The position numbers and the translations under genes were made by a program. Below the pieces are notes generated by a model. The model did no database searches and was not told the DNA's origin. It was given only the letters and a program-made list of their open reading frames with translations. Shown piece by piece: positions 1 to 10,083 of a DNA stretch of 64,000 nucleotides (the stretch's first letter is position 1; the number at the start of each line of letters is the position of its first letter). The stretch is taken from NCBI GenBank assembly GCA_900548535.1, contig URLG01000001.1, forward strand, positions 87,396-151,395, given 5' to 3'. The stretch is from Candidatus Segatella intestinihominis (GTDB taxonomy: Bacteria > Bacteroidota > Bacteroidia > Bacteroidales > Bacteroidaceae).

Positions 1-2
1 TC

Positions 3-620
3 AACATGGTGGGCTTCTGCATCTCTGATGACGAGGCTTGCTGTGAGGCTTCCAAGAATGAGATTATCCGTCGCTACTATGCCGCTACCAATAAGTTGGC
101 TATGGGGGCATGCAATGAGTCGGAGATCAATAAGATCAAGATGCTCTTCAATCAGGCTAAGATCAATACCGACTATCGCAAGGTGACGGTGGCTGCTAAG
201 GAGTCGCTGAAGAAGACGGGGCATACCTCCTCAGCCTTGGAACTGGAGGATGGCACCATCATTACTGCCCATAGCAGCGAACTCTTGGGATGCAGCGCAG
301 CCCTCTTGCTCAATGTGATGAAGCATCTGGCTGGCATCGACCACGAGCTGAAGTTGATACCTCAGTCCATGATCAAGCCTATCCAGCATACCAAGGTTAG
401 CTATCTTGGCGGCAAGAATCCTCGCCTGCACACGGATGAGGTGCTCGTGGCGCTCTCCGTACTCTCTGAGAATGACGAGAACTGCAAGAAGGCACTGGAG
501 CAGCTGCCTAAGCTCCGTGGCTGCCAGGTGCACTGCACAGTGATGCTAGGCGATGTGGACCAGCGCATCTTCAAGAAGCTGGGAGTCAACCTGACTTGTG
601 AGCCAGTGCTGAAGAAATAA
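3..620 (+). CDS. DUF1846 (UPF0371) family protein, C-terminal part
   Basis: The reading frame is open through the left edge, so only the last 205 or so residues are present; full members of this family are about 500 residues. The visible part carries the family's C-terminal region, including the stretch SSELLGCSAALLLNVMKHLAGI and a later segment LGGKNPRLHTDEVL. The biochemical role of the family is not established. It is convergent with yidC across a strong bidirectional hairpin. The first ATG at position 6 is internal, not the true start. Confidence 0.8.
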   Translation, partial: NMVGFCISDDEACCEASKNEIIRRYYAATNKLAMGACNESEINKIKMLFNQAKINTDYRKVTVAAKESLKKTGHTSSALELEDGTIITAHSSELLGCSAALLLNVMKHLAGIDHELKLIPQSMIKPIQHTKVSYLGGKNPRLHTDEVLVALSVLSENDENCKKALEQLPKLRGCQVHCTVMLGDVDQRIFKKLGVNLTCEPVLKK

Positions 621-660
621 AATGAAAAAGAAATAAAGACGATAAAAAATAAAGGCAATA

Positions 661-700
661 AAAAAGCAGCATATCCATTTTCGGATATGCTGCTTTTTTT
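661..700. terminator. Bidirectional intrinsic terminator
   Basis: A perfect 11-bp stem (666-676 with 683-693) closes a 6-nt loop and is flanked by an A-run on the left and a T-run on the right, so it can terminate transcription from both strands. It separates the convergent DUF1846 gene and yidC. Confidence 0.9.
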
Positions 701-720
701 GTATTTATCATGTGAGAATC

Positions 721-2658
721 TTATTTTCCAAGATTCTTTTTCTTTTCGTCGAGTTCAGCTTTCTTTCGCATCATCTCTTCCTGCTGCTGGCGCTGCATCT
801 CCTGTAGGGCCTGCATACGTGCCATGATGCCGCTAGCCTTCTTAGGGTTGTTCTTGTTCTCCTGGTAGCGCTTCTCCAGAATGGCGAGGAGCTTCTCGTC
901 GTTGGTAGTCTTGCGCAGTGTCCACATGATGGCGGCACTGAAGAACAATGAGATGAAGTAGTAGAAGTTCAAACCTGATGAGTAGTCATTGAACATGAAG
1001 AAGAACATCAATGGCATGAGGAACATCATCCACTGCATCATCTTCATCTGCTCTGCCTGCTGACCCACCATCTGGTCTCTCTGCTGGCGCATGGTCATCC
1101 AAGAGTACAGGAGGTTGGCTACACAGAAGAGGATACAGGTCAAACTCAAGTGGTCGCCTATCAACCAGATGTTAGTATTCCATTCGAAGATAGGGTCGTA
1201 GGTGCTCAAGTCGCTCATCCAGAGGAAGTGCTCACCACGCAGCTGGATGGCATTAGGCACGAAGTTGAACATAGCCACCCATACAGGCATCTGGATCAGC
1301 ATAGGGATACAACCAGAGAGTGGGCTTACGCCATACTTGGCATACTCCTGCATCATCGCCTGCTGCTTCTGCATCTGGTCCTCAGGCTTGTTATACTGAG
1401 CGGTGGCAGCCTCGAGCTTTGGCTTCAATACTCTCATCTTGGCACTGCTCATATAGCTCTTCTTCACCATAGGATAGGTGATGAGCTTCAGGAGGAGCGT
1501 GATGAGAATCAATACGATACCCATAGGGAAGATCTTGCTCAGCCAGTCGAAGACGTAGAGGGTGAAGAAGCGGTTGATCCAGCGGATGATAGGCCATCCC
1601 AGGTATACCAGCTTCTGGAACTCCAACTCCTTGCCGAAGGTGCTTTCCTTCTCGGTGTTCTTGAGTATCTGGAAGTCGTTAGGACCAAAGTAGAACTCAA
1701 ACTCAGATGCCTTCTTGCCCGTAGGGTCGAAACCAGTCTTCATCTTAGCCTGGAACTGCTTCAGATAGCCAGAGCCCTTCTCCTGAGGTACAGAAGTCAT
1801 GAGGGCATCCTTGTCGAAGTTGTCCTTAGCCACGATGATGGCAGAGAAGAACTGGTTCTTGAACGATACCCAGTCGATGGTCTCGTCTATCTTCTCATCG
1901 ATTTTCTCGCTGCCCTCGTTCAGGTGGTCTGTGCCGCCCTCAGCGTCGTGATAGGTCAGGGTGGTGTAGCGGTTCTCAAACATGAAGCCGCGCTCCTGCT
2001 GTCGAGCCTTGTCGCTCCAGTCCACGTCCATCTTGCTGTAGTTAGGCGAGAAGAGGCCAGCCATGCCCTGAGCCTGGAGGCTCATGTGGAGCATATAGTC
2101 CTTGCCCAGTGTATAGGTCATGCTGAGCGTCTTGCCCTCACCAGCCACTGCCGTCATGGTAACGGTAGAGTCGGTCACGTTGGAAGGAGTGAAGTATAGG
2201 TCGCTGGTGATGATGTTGGCTTCCTTAGCCTCGAGCATGAACTTGAGGCTCTGGTCGGCACCATCAAAGAGGGTTACGTCCTTAGCGTCAGCCGAACCGT
2301 CCTTTACCTTGATGTTATGACCCACATATCCCTTGATGACAGCCTTTTCCACTGTACCACCCTTGGTGTTGAGAGTCAACTCCACTTTGTCGTTTTTCAA
2401 TACCACTTTCTGAGCCTGTCCCTTCAGTGCCGAATAGAATAGGGCGGTAGAGTCAGTCTCAATCTTAGCCTTGGCATCAGCCTGGCGCTTAGCAGCGGCA
2501 GCCTGATTGGCTTTTTCCATCTCGGCGTGCTTAGCCTTGGCGATGGAGTCCTGAACGAATGCCGCTCTCTGTTCTTCCGCAGAAGGCTGAGAATACCAGC
2601 TGAAACCTATCAGCACGACGGCAATCAGGAGGAAACCGATAATGTTGTTTTTATTCAT
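721..2658 (-). CDS. yidC: Membrane protein insertase YidC
   Basis: This 645-residue protein inserts and folds inner-membrane proteins, alone or with the Sec translocon. An N-terminal membrane anchor at about residues 6-23 is followed by a large periplasmic domain (about 90-350). Four hydrophobic segments of the insertase core follow, including a Pro-rich stretch CIPMLIQMPVWVAMF. The tail is basic and rich in Gln/Met/Lys (EMQRQQQEEMMRKK), typical of the ribosome-facing C-terminus in Bacteroidetes. It lies 50 nt downstream of pyrG on the same strand and is probably cotranscribed. Length and organisation fit the Bacteroidetes form, which is longer than E. coli YidC. Confidence 0.96.
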   Translation of the reverse strand: MNKNNIIGFLLIAVVLIGFSWYSQPSAEEQRAAFVQDSIAKAKHAEMEKANQAAAAKRQADAKAKIETDSTALFYSALKGQAQKVVLKNDKVELTLNTKGGTVEKAVIKGYVGHNIKVKDGSADAKDVTLFDGADQSLKFMLEAKEANIITSDLYFTPSNVTDSTVTMTAVAGEGKTLSMTYTLGKDYMLHMSLQAQGMAGLFSPNYSKMDVDWSDKARQQERGFMFENRYTTLTYHDAEGGTDHLNEGSEKIDEKIDETIDWVSFKNQFFSAIIVAKDNFDKDALMTSVPQEKGSGYLKQFQAKMKTGFDPTGKKASEFEFYFGPNDFQILKNTEKESTFGKELEFQKLVYLGWPIIRWINRFFTLYVFDWLSKIFPMGIVLILITLLLKLITYPMVKKSYMSSAKMRVLKPKLEAATAQYNKPEDQMQKQQAMMQEYAKYGVSPLSGCIPMLIQMPVWVAMFNFVPNAIQLRGEHFLWMSDLSTYDPIFEWNTNIWLIGDHLSLTCILFCVANLLYSWMTMRQQRDQMVGQQAEQMKMMQWMMFLMPLMFFFMFNDYSSGLNFYYFISLFFSAAIMWTLRKTTNDEKLLAILEKRYQENKNNPKKASGIMARMQALQEMQRQQQEEMMRKKAELDEKKKNLGK

Positions 2659-2708
2659 TTATTGTTATTTTTGTTATTTCTCTCTGGTCCCAAGACCGCT
2701 CTCTTGCC

Positions 2709-4325
<1,617 letters not shown>

Positions 4326-4347
4326 TTAAATTAGAATAATTTGGCTG

Positions 4348-4379
4348 CAAAGTTACGATAAATTTGTGAAATAGCCAAA
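4348..4379 (-). promoter_or_regulatory. Promoter of pyrG
   Basis: On the minus strand the -7 element TAACTTTG (4348-4355) and a -33 TTTG (4376-4379) are separated by 20 nt. This matches the primary sigma consensus of Bacteroidetes exactly. The pyrG start lies about 35 nt downstream. Confidence 0.75.
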
Positions 4380-4418
4380 ATATTTCAAATAAAGCATGGA
4401 GATTTATGAATTATTTAT

Positions 4419-4426
4419 TACCTTTG
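4419..4426 (+). promoter_or_regulatory. Promoter -7 element of the DUF3078 gene
   Basis: TACCTTTG fits the Bacteroidetes -7 consensus; no clear TTTG lies at the usual -33 distance. Its position shows that the longer upstream reading frame (from 4396) is not translated and that the start lies at 4438 or 4450. Confidence 0.55.
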
Positions 4427-4449
4427 TGCCCAAAAATATGAATAAAGGT

Positions 4450-5739
4450 ATGAAAATAAGAATAGGATTACTCATTTTTGCACTTGTTGCAGGCTTGGGG
4501 ACAGCTACTGCTCAGCGTTCTCACAAGAGGGTACAGAAGGATAATCTCTTGCAGATGGAATCTGAACTGGTGAAGAAATATACCGACTCGCTGGCTCTTG
4601 CACGCCAGCGTGCCGACTCGCTCCAGCTGGAGGCTAACGATAGCCGATACTCCATGCTCTTCACGCCGCTCACCTTCTATCAGGGTCCGGGCCATCGCTT
4701 CTTGCGCCTCAATCAGGTGACTGACTCTGTGGATGCCTTGGGATCATCGCTCGATGCTGCCCTGATGCATGTTTACCTCAACCGCCCCGACTTGGTCAGG
4801 GATACGGAGTCGCATCTCAAGCAGGTGGGGGCGCCTATCGCAGCCCAGTCCAAGCCCAAGAAGAATCATTCTGACATCGTGGACCAGGTGGCTCCCAAGG
4901 CGATAGAGCCTGATGCCGCTCCGATGGATTTCATCATCACCCGTCCTAATTTCTGGACCATCGGCGGCGATTACTACCTCCAGTTCTTGCAGAACTATGT
5001 GTCGGGCAACTGGTACAAGGGTGGCGAGAGCAACTATTCGATGCTGGGCCGCCTCACCATGCAAGCCAATTACAACAACAAGCAGAAGGTGAAGTGGGAG
5101 AACAAGTTGGAGCTGCGCCTGGGCTATCAGACCAGCAAGGGCGACTCCGTGCATACGCTCAAGACATCCGATGACTTGATCCGATACACCAGCAAGCTCG
5201 GACTTCAGGCCACCAAGAAGTGGTATTATACCGTGCAGATGGTGGCGCAGACCCAGTTTGCCCATGGCTATAAGAGCAATGACAAGATGGTATATTCCGA
5301 CTTTTTCTCACCATTCAATCTCAACCTCTCCGTCGGTATGGATTACACCGTGGATTGGCTGGACCACAAGCTGAAGGGTAGTGCCCACTTGGCTCCTTTG
5401 GCTCTCAACTGGAAGTACGTGGGCAGAGAGGCTTTGGCCACCCGATATGGATTGGACAAAGGCAAGCACGGCATGACCGACTACGGTTCGGAGTGTACCT
5501 TCGACCTGGCATGGCAGATAGCAGAGAACATCAAGTGGAAGACCCGTCTCTGGGGCTACACCACCTATAAGCGAGCTGAGATAGAGTGGGAGAATACGCT
5601 CACCTTCCAGTTCAATCGCTACATCTCCAGCAATCTCTTCGTCTATCCTCGATTTGATGACGGAGCGGCGCGAGAGGATGGCGATAGCTACTGGCAGCTG
5701 AAGGAGTTTCTCTCCATCGGTTTCTCTTATTCGTTCTGA
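4450..5739 (+). CDS. DUF3078 family outer-membrane protein
   Basis: The start at 4450 gives a 429-residue protein beginning with a clear signal peptide (MKIRIGLLIFALVAGLGTATAQ region, cleavage after Ala-Gln) and an AAAGG sequence just upstream. The middle and C-terminal parts alternate aromatic and polar residues and end in an aromatic residue (GFSYSF), as expected for a Bacteroidetes outer-membrane beta-barrel. The family is restricted to Bacteroidetes and its function is unknown. It is divergent from pyrG and convergent with the amidase gene. Confidence 0.8.
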   Translation: MKIRIGLLIFALVAGLGTATAQRSHKRVQKDNLLQMESELVKKYTDSLALARQRADSLQLEANDSRYSMLFTPLTFYQGPGHRFLRLNQVTDSVDALGSSLDAALMHVYLNRPDLVRDTESHLKQVGAPIAAQSKPKKNHSDIVDQVAPKAIEPDAAPMDFIITRPNFWTIGGDYYLQFLQNYVSGNWYKGGESNYSMLGRLTMQANYNNKQKVKWENKLELRLGYQTSKGDSVHTLKTSDDLIRYTSKLGLQATKKWYYTVQMVAQTQFAHGYKSNDKMVYSDFFSPFNLNLSVGMDYTVDWLDHKLKGSAHLAPLALNWKYVGREALATRYGLDKGKHGMTDYGSECTFDLAWQIAENIKWKTRLWGYTTYKRAEIEWENTLTFQFNRYISSNLFVYPRFDDGAAREDGDSYWQLKEFLSIGFSYSF

Positions 5740-5775
5740 TGGGGGCTTCACCTTATTAATATATGGCAAAAGAAA

Positions 5776-5820
5776 AAAAAGAGTGTTCTGCATGTTTTTG
5801 TGGCAGAACACTCTTTTTTT
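5776..5820. terminator. Bidirectional intrinsic terminator
   Basis: A perfect 11-bp stem (5781-5791 with 5803-5813) with an 11-nt loop is flanked by an A-run and a T-run. It serves the convergent DUF3078 and amidase genes. Confidence 0.9.
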
Positions 5821-5825
5821 ATATT

Positions 5826-6260
5826 TTAGATGTGGAAGTCTATTTCCTTGAGCCATGCCTTGGTGTCAAAGCAAGGACATTCCTTGTGGACGCCCGGCAG
5901 GTCTCTGTGGCCCAGAATCACGGCATCGGGGAAGTCGAGGCAGATGCTCTTGAGCAGCTCCTCCATCGTTATCTTCTGGGCTAGGGTGCGAGTATCGGCA
6001 GGTTTGCCATGCTCGTCCAGTCCGCCCTCATAGCAGATGCCGATGCTGTGGGCATTGAAGTGGCGGGCGTGAGCGCCCACCTTGTCTTCATTGCGCCCTG
6101 GATAGAGCGTGCCGTCCTTGGTGATGTAGTAGTGATAGCCCACCTCGGAGAATCCGCGAGCCTTGTGGCAAGCCTCCAGGTCGTCCATACTGAAGTTCTG
6201 GTTCACACGGGTAGCGCTGCAATGCAGCACGATCAGATTGATGTCTCTTTTTTTCGTCAT
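5826..6260 (-). CDS. N-acetylmuramoyl-L-alanine amidase (T7-lysozyme/PGRP type)
   Basis: This 144-residue single-domain Amidase_2 protein would cleave the bond between N-acetylmuramic acid and L-alanine in peptidoglycan. The predicted zinc ligands are His13 (in VLHCSAT), His118 (in LGHRDLPG) and Cys128 (in KECPCFD); Tyr44/45 sits in GYHYYITKDG. There is no signal peptide, as in phage-type amidases that need a separate export route. In Bacteroidales this gene typically follows an HU-like gene and the smalltalk peptide, and here the smalltalk gene precedes it by 45 nt. It is the intact end of an otherwise eroded module. Confidence 0.9.
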   Translation of the reverse strand: MTKKRDINLIVLHCSATRVNQNFSMDDLEACHKARGFSEVGYHYYITKDGTLYPGRNEDKVGAHARHFNAHSIGICYEGGLDEHGKPADTRTLAQKITMEELLKSICLDFPDAVILGHRDLPGVHKECPCFDTKAWLKEIDFHI

Positions 6261-6263
6261 AAT

Positions 6264-6284
6264 CTTCTTAATGGTTAATTTTTA
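6264..6284 (-). repeat. Short heptamer array in the amidase leader
   Basis: Read on the minus strand, three consecutive 7-nt units (TAAAAAT, TAACCAT, TAAGAAG) precede the amidase start codon by 3 nt. The similarity is weak, but the 7-nt period matches the stronger arrays elsewhere in the window. Confidence 0.35.
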
Positions 6285-6305
6285 ATCAGTTCAACAAATT
6301 CTTAA

Positions 6306-6398
6306 TTATTTACAGCTCTGCACACAGAATGAACTGGCGATGGCTGTGAGCACGGTCACGATGAGGTTGATCACCTTCTTGATGTTTTCCTTTTTCAT
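6306..6398 (-). CDS. Smalltalk family peptide (30 aa)
   Basis: The frame encodes a 30-residue peptide starting MKKENIKKVINLIVTVL and ending SSFCVQSCK. A short basic N-terminus, one hydrophobic segment and a C-terminal pair of cysteines match the smalltalk family found beside Amidase_2 genes in Bacteroidales. The function is unknown; the hydrophobic helix suggests membrane association. It sits just upstream of the amidase and just downstream of the HU-like remnant, the usual order for this module. Confidence 0.85.
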   Translation of the reverse strand: MKKENIKKVINLIVTVLTAIASSFCVQSCK

Positions 6399-6438
6399 AG
6401 TTCTAATCACTTTTTAGATGAGGGGGATAAGTTGTCTG

Positions 6439-6501
6439 TTAGAGTCCTACGTTTCCTGAATCGCCTGTGCCAGAACCTCCTTCGCCAGGAGATGTGCTGC
6501 T
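6439..6501 (-). pseudogene. C-terminal tail of an HU-like DNA-binding protein gene (remnant)
   Basis: In one minus-strand frame the sequence reads SPGEGGSGTGDSGNVGL then stop. This is the characteristic Gly/Ser/Thr-rich tail of the HU-like proteins normally found upstream of smalltalk and amidase genes. Only about 20 codons remain. The frame has no start and no HU fold upstream, where VapE-like sequence in another frame takes over. This is inferred from the tail composition and the neighbourhood. Confidence 0.6.
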
Positions 6502-6802
6502 CATTGCTCGTGCCGCTCAGCGAGCTGCGATGCATCAGCTCCGAGCGAAACTTATCGTAGGGGCGGCGAATGGAAAAGCTCTCCTTGGTCATATTGCTCT
6601 TGAAGGCGCTCAGGTTCTTGCCGTAGGTGGCCTCAAACGCGTCCAGGCAGATGTGACCCTTGCAGGCATGGGCCTCCTGCATGTCCTTGTCCAGATAGTT
6701 GCCCGTGCTGTCGTTGGCATAATAGTCGGCTAGGCATGGAGGCAGGATGGAGCCCAGCAGGGTGGTCTTGTAGATGCCTCCCTTGCCCACGAGCACCAGC
6801 AT
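6502..6802 (-). pseudogene. Internal fragment of a VapE-type (virulence-associated E) helicase gene
   Basis: About 100 codons resemble the P-loop region of VapE/DUF3987-linked primase-helicases: LVLVGKGGIYKTTLLGSILP, then PPCLADYYAND, HICLDAFEATYGKNLSAFKS and a Walker-region segment ending SSLSGTSNEQHI. Full proteins are several hundred residues. Both ends are missing: a stop lies just upstream (about 6809-6811) and the HU tail joins in another frame downstream. The P-loop reads GIYKTT rather than GIGKTT, which would disrupt nucleotide binding. It is dead sequence from an accessory or phage-derived module. Confidence 0.65.
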
Positions 6803-6807
6803 CTCCC

Positions 6808-6888
6808 TTCAGCCAAAGCATCTACGAGATCCTAGATGCGGAGATTGCCCGTCGCGCCATGTATCTGAATTGTAAGTCCTTAAAATAA
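6808..6888 (+). other. Unassigned short coding-like remnant
   Basis: A plus-strand frame without a start reads FSQSIYEILDAEIARRAMYL then a short tail and stop. It looks protein-like and abuts the broken edge of the VapE fragment, so it may be the severed 3' end of another gene. I do not recognise the family. Confidence 0.25.
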
Positions 6889-6913
6889 AGTTCCTAGATA
6901 GTGGATCAAGAAT

Positions 6914-6963
6914 AAAAAATAGGAGATAAGCACTCTGGAATGGGTGTTTATCTCCTATTTTTT
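6914..6963 (-). terminator. Terminator downstream of the porin gene
   Basis: A long stem (6914-6933 with 6944-6963, one G-U pair) with a 10-nt loop carries an A/T-rich base on both sides, so it could work in both directions. It lies 11 nt past the porin stop codon. Confidence 0.85.
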
Positions 6964-6974
6964 GTGAGGGATAT

Positions 6975-8144
6975 TTAGAAGCGGAAGCAGACTTCGGCAT
7001 CTGCCATAGAGTAATTGTGCTTCGCGAGTGTCTTGTCGTTGATGAGCGCATACTCGGTAAGGATAGAGATTCGCTTGCCGATGTGGAAGTTCAAACCAGC
7101 CTCATACTGGGTTCTCTGCATGTTGCTCTTGCCGTTAGGCTGATACATGTCGTAACGTGCCTTCACGTCGATACGGCTGTTCTTAGGCAACTGAGCCAAT
7201 GGAGCGATAACCAATCCATATACACCCTGTGCCTTGTCACCGATTTTTGCATTCAGATTGCAGTCCTTGGCGTTGGCATCGTTGAAATTGGTGATGCTCT
7301 TGGCAAAAGCCTTGCCGGTAGAGTGGATATACTCAGAACGTACTGTCCAGCCGTCTTTCTTGTATTCGAAGGAGAAGGCGTAGCGGTTTTGGCTGAGCTT
7401 GCGAACGCCAGAGCGTTCCTGAATGTCGGCAGTATAGGTGGCATCATGCTCGTCGGTCCATGTTCCCTTTCTTGCGTAAGAACCAGTCCAGCCGAAGGCT
7501 CCGATGCGCATACCCTGGATAGGCATTACCCAGATGCCACCGATGACATTCTTCTGATTGTCAACGTCCTTGGTGTTGGTGCCCTGGCCGTTGAATACGC
7601 CTATCTGATAGTGCAAGAGATTGCGGCCGTTGGCATTCTTGAGGAAGTCGCCCTGCAATTGCAAACCGATGTCACGACCATTGGAGGCATGCTCGCCTGA
7701 GCGGTCGCTGAAACCAGCCAGCTTGCTCACGTTCTGGGAATAACCCATGAAGCCCTGGTCGATAGGGTGCATCGGATTCTCAAAGGTGAATGGGTTCTTG
7801 AACTGACCAATCTTCACCTTGAAGTACTCGAACTTCTGCCATTCAGCAAACAGGTCCACCATTCTTGGGCTTGCCCCCAGGTTGGAGGTGTTGCCGTTGA
7901 ACTGGATCTGAGTCTTCCAGTAGAAGTCGTCTGCGATGCGACCTTCGAGAGCGATACGAGCCATACGGATGTTGAAAGAGTTGGATTCTGCATCTTTCTG
8001 TCCGCTGTACTGATACTGGGTCATTCCATAACCCGACAATTTTACATTGCTCAACCATGAAGGCAATTCGATGGTTTGCTTCTTTTGTGCGCCGGCTGTG
8101 GTCACTGCCGCAGCCATGAGCGCCATGATGATTGCTTTTTTCAT
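6975..8144 (-). CDS. Phosphate-selective porin O/P family outer-membrane protein
   Basis: This 389-residue protein has a signal peptide (MKKAIIMALMAAAVTTAGAQ) followed by a predicted 16-strand-type barrel. Features typical of the OprP/OprO family include LSGYGMTQYQYSG near the N-terminus, KIGQFKNPFTFE and GVFNGQGTN, and it ends in Phe (AEVCFRF). In Bacteroidetes the family label does not guarantee phosphate specificity. It lies only 20 nt downstream of rlmD on the same strand, so it could be cotranscribed, although the functions are unrelated and an internal promoter is possible. Confidence 0.88.
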   Translation of the reverse strand: MKKAIIMALMAAAVTTAGAQKKQTIELPSWLSNVKLSGYGMTQYQYSGQKDAESNSFNIRMARIALEGRIADDFYWKTQIQFNGNTSNLGASPRMVDLFAEWQKFEYFKVKIGQFKNPFTFENPMHPIDQGFMGYSQNVSKLAGFSDRSGEHASNGRDIGLQLQGDFLKNANGRNLLHYQIGVFNGQGTNTKDVDNQKNVIGGIWVMPIQGMRIGAFGWTGSYARKGTWTDEHDATYTADIQERSGVRKLSQNRYAFSFEYKKDGWTVRSEYIHSTGKAFAKSITNFNDANAKDCNLNAKIGDKAQGVYGLVIAPLAQLPKNSRIDVKARYDMYQPNGKSNMQRTQYEAGLNFHIGKRISILTEYALINDKTLAKHNYSMADAEVCFRF

Positions 8145-8164
8145 CTTTTCTTATTCTAGGTTAT

Positions 8165-9730
8165 TTATTTAGATTCTGCATCCAGTGCTAGTTTCTCTGC
8201 TTCCTTCGCAGCCTTGGCCTCGGCGATAGCCTTCTCGCGCTCTCGGCGTTCCTTTAGCTTCTGCTTGATGTCGGCATCGCTGCGCTTTTCGAGCAAGACT
8301 ACGTTCTCTACGTGTGGGGTATGAGGGAACATATCCACTGGCTGTACAGCGGCTACCTGGTAGTAGTCGTCCATCAACTGCAGGTCGCGAGCCTGGGTGG
8401 CTGGGTTGCAGCTTACGTAGACGATGCGCTTAGGAGCGGCATTCAAGATGACCTTGATCACGTCTGGGTGCATACCGGCACGTGGAGGGTCGGTGATGAT
8501 GACGTCTGGGCGACCATGCTGCTTGATGAAGTCATTGGTCAGGATGTCCTTCATGTCGCCTGCATAGAAGAGGGTGTTCTCGATGTTGTTGACCTGAGAG
8601 TTGACCTTAGCATCCTCGATGGCCTCTGGCACGTACTCGATACCGATGACCTTCTTGGCCTTGTGAGCCACGAAGTTGGCGATGGTTCCTGTTCCGGTGT
8701 AGAGGTCGTAAACCAGCTCATTGCCAGTGAGATTGGCAAACTCGCGAGCCACGCAGTAGAGGTGGTAAGCCTGCTCGGTATTGGTCTGGTAGAAACTCTT
8801 TGGTCCTACCTTGAAGCGCAGGTCTTCCATCAACTCAAAGATGTGGTCATTGCCCTTGAAGAGGCTGAGCTCCAAGTCATTGAAGGTGTCGTTGCCCTTC
8901 TGATTGTCCACATACATCAGGGAGGTGATCTGAGGGAACTTGTCGGCTACCTGCTGCATCAGTTCCTGAGCCTTCTGCTCATCACCCTCCTCATCGTAGT
9001 GGAACTGGAATACGAGCATCCATTCGCCCGTATTGCTATTGCGTATCATCATATCGCGCAGCAATCCGTGCTGTTCACGCAGGTCGTAGAAGGTATAGTC
9101 GTGAGCATCAGCGTATTCAAATACGAAGTTGCGAATCTGGTTGCAGAGATCGTCCATCAGCCAGCACTTCTTGATAGGGTAAATCTTGTCGAAGGCACCC
9201 GTGATATGGAAGCCGATGGCATTCTGGGCATGGCGCTCCTTGAGGCTAGATACGGTGTCTTCCTCCTTCTTAGGCAGGGCTGCCAGCTCCTCAGAGGTGA
9301 ACCAACGCTTGTTGGAGCAACCAAACTCTATCTTGTTGCGATACTCCTGGGTCTTCACGCTGCCCATGATAGGGCGGAACTCAGGCAATTCTATCTTGCC
9401 GATACGGGTGAGCTGGTCTTCCACCTGCTTCTGCTTCGCCTTGATTTGCTCCTCGTAAGGCAGGTTCTGCCACTTGCAGCCGCCGCAGATGCCGAAGTGC
9501 TCGCACATAGGCTCCTGGCGCACCTCGCTCTTCTTGATGAAGCGAACCACCTTCGCCTCGCAATACTTATGTTTCTTCTTAACTACCTGAAGGTCTACCA
9601 CATCGCCAGGCACGCAGAAAGGCACGAAGATGACCTGGTCATCCACGCGAGTGATGCACTTGCCCTCGGCTGCTACAGCCTCGATGGTGATATTCTCCAA
9701 CAATGGTAATGGTTTACGTTTTCTTGCCAT
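8165..9730 (-). CDS. rlmD: 23S rRNA (uracil-C5)-methyltransferase, RlmD/TrmA family
   Basis: This 521-residue SAM-dependent enzyme of the TrmA/RumA family makes 5-methyluridine in RNA. An N-terminal TRAM-like domain is followed by an iron-sulfur cysteine cluster (CEHFGICGGCKWQNL). The SAM-binding motif is DLYTGTGTIANF, motif IV is DPPRAG, and the catalytic Cys is in SCNPATQARDL. Family members methylate 23S U1939 or U747, or tRNA U54; the exact target here is not settled by sequence. It ends in a charged Lys/Glu/Ala tail and has its own -7 element upstream. Confidence 0.88.
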   Translation of the reverse strand: MARKRKPLPLLENITIEAVAAEGKCITRVDDQVIFVPFCVPGDVVDLQVVKKKHKYCEAKVVRFIKKSEVRQEPMCEHFGICGGCKWQNLPYEEQIKAKQKQVEDQLTRIGKIELPEFRPIMGSVKTQEYRNKIEFGCSNKRWFTSEELAALPKKEEDTVSSLKERHAQNAIGFHITGAFDKIYPIKKCWLMDDLCNQIRNFVFEYADAHDYTFYDLREQHGLLRDMMIRNSNTGEWMLVFQFHYDEEGDEQKAQELMQQVADKFPQITSLMYVDNQKGNDTFNDLELSLFKGNDHIFELMEDLRFKVGPKSFYQTNTEQAYHLYCVAREFANLTGNELVYDLYTGTGTIANFVAHKAKKVIGIEYVPEAIEDAKVNSQVNNIENTLFYAGDMKDILTNDFIKQHGRPDVIITDPPRAGMHPDVIKVILNAAPKRIVYVSCNPATQARDLQLMDDYYQVAAVQPVDMFPHTPHVENVVLLEKRSDADIKQKLKERREREKAIAEAKAAKEAEKLALDAESK

Positions 9731-9758
9731 AATAATGTTTTGTATTTCTTTATGGCTG

Positions 9759-9766
9759 CAAAGATA
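9759..9766 (-). promoter_or_regulatory. Promoter -7 element of rlmD
   Basis: Minus-strand TATCTTTG lies 28 nt upstream of the rlmD start. The -33 element is not clear. Confidence 0.5.
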
Positions 9767-9964
9767 CTACTTTTTTGTGAACCCTCGAAATGTTTTTGGA
9801 ATTATTTTCTCGTGCGTACCTTATTATATATAAGTTATGTTTTTTCTGCTATTTCTTGTTTGTCGCATTTTGTTGTATAAAAGTAGTAGATTGTTAAAAT
9901 ATTCGGCGTGTGTGCGACAACAATATAAAATGTAATGTAGAGATAGCAAAAAAGCGTATAAAAG

Positions 9965-9996
9965 TTTGGCGGTTTCGAATATTTTCTGTATATTTG
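9965..9996 (+). promoter_or_regulatory. Promoter of ppdK
   Basis: TTTG (9965-9968) and TATATTTG (9989-9996) are separated by 20 nt, a complete Bacteroidetes-type promoter. It predicts a 5' leader of roughly 80 nt before ppdK. The rest of the 353-nt gap (9731-10083) is AT-rich and I see no other gene or hairpin in it. Confidence 0.75.
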
Positions 9997-10083
9997 CAAC
10001 ATGAATCCTAGCATTAGCGAAGAGACATAACTTAGAAACATACAAACAATAACTGATAATAATATTTTTGACCTATAACAAAT

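Noticed and set aside
4396..4449. Longer start of the DUF3078 gene
   Set aside because: The -7 promoter element lies inside it, and the signal peptide begins at the later Met.
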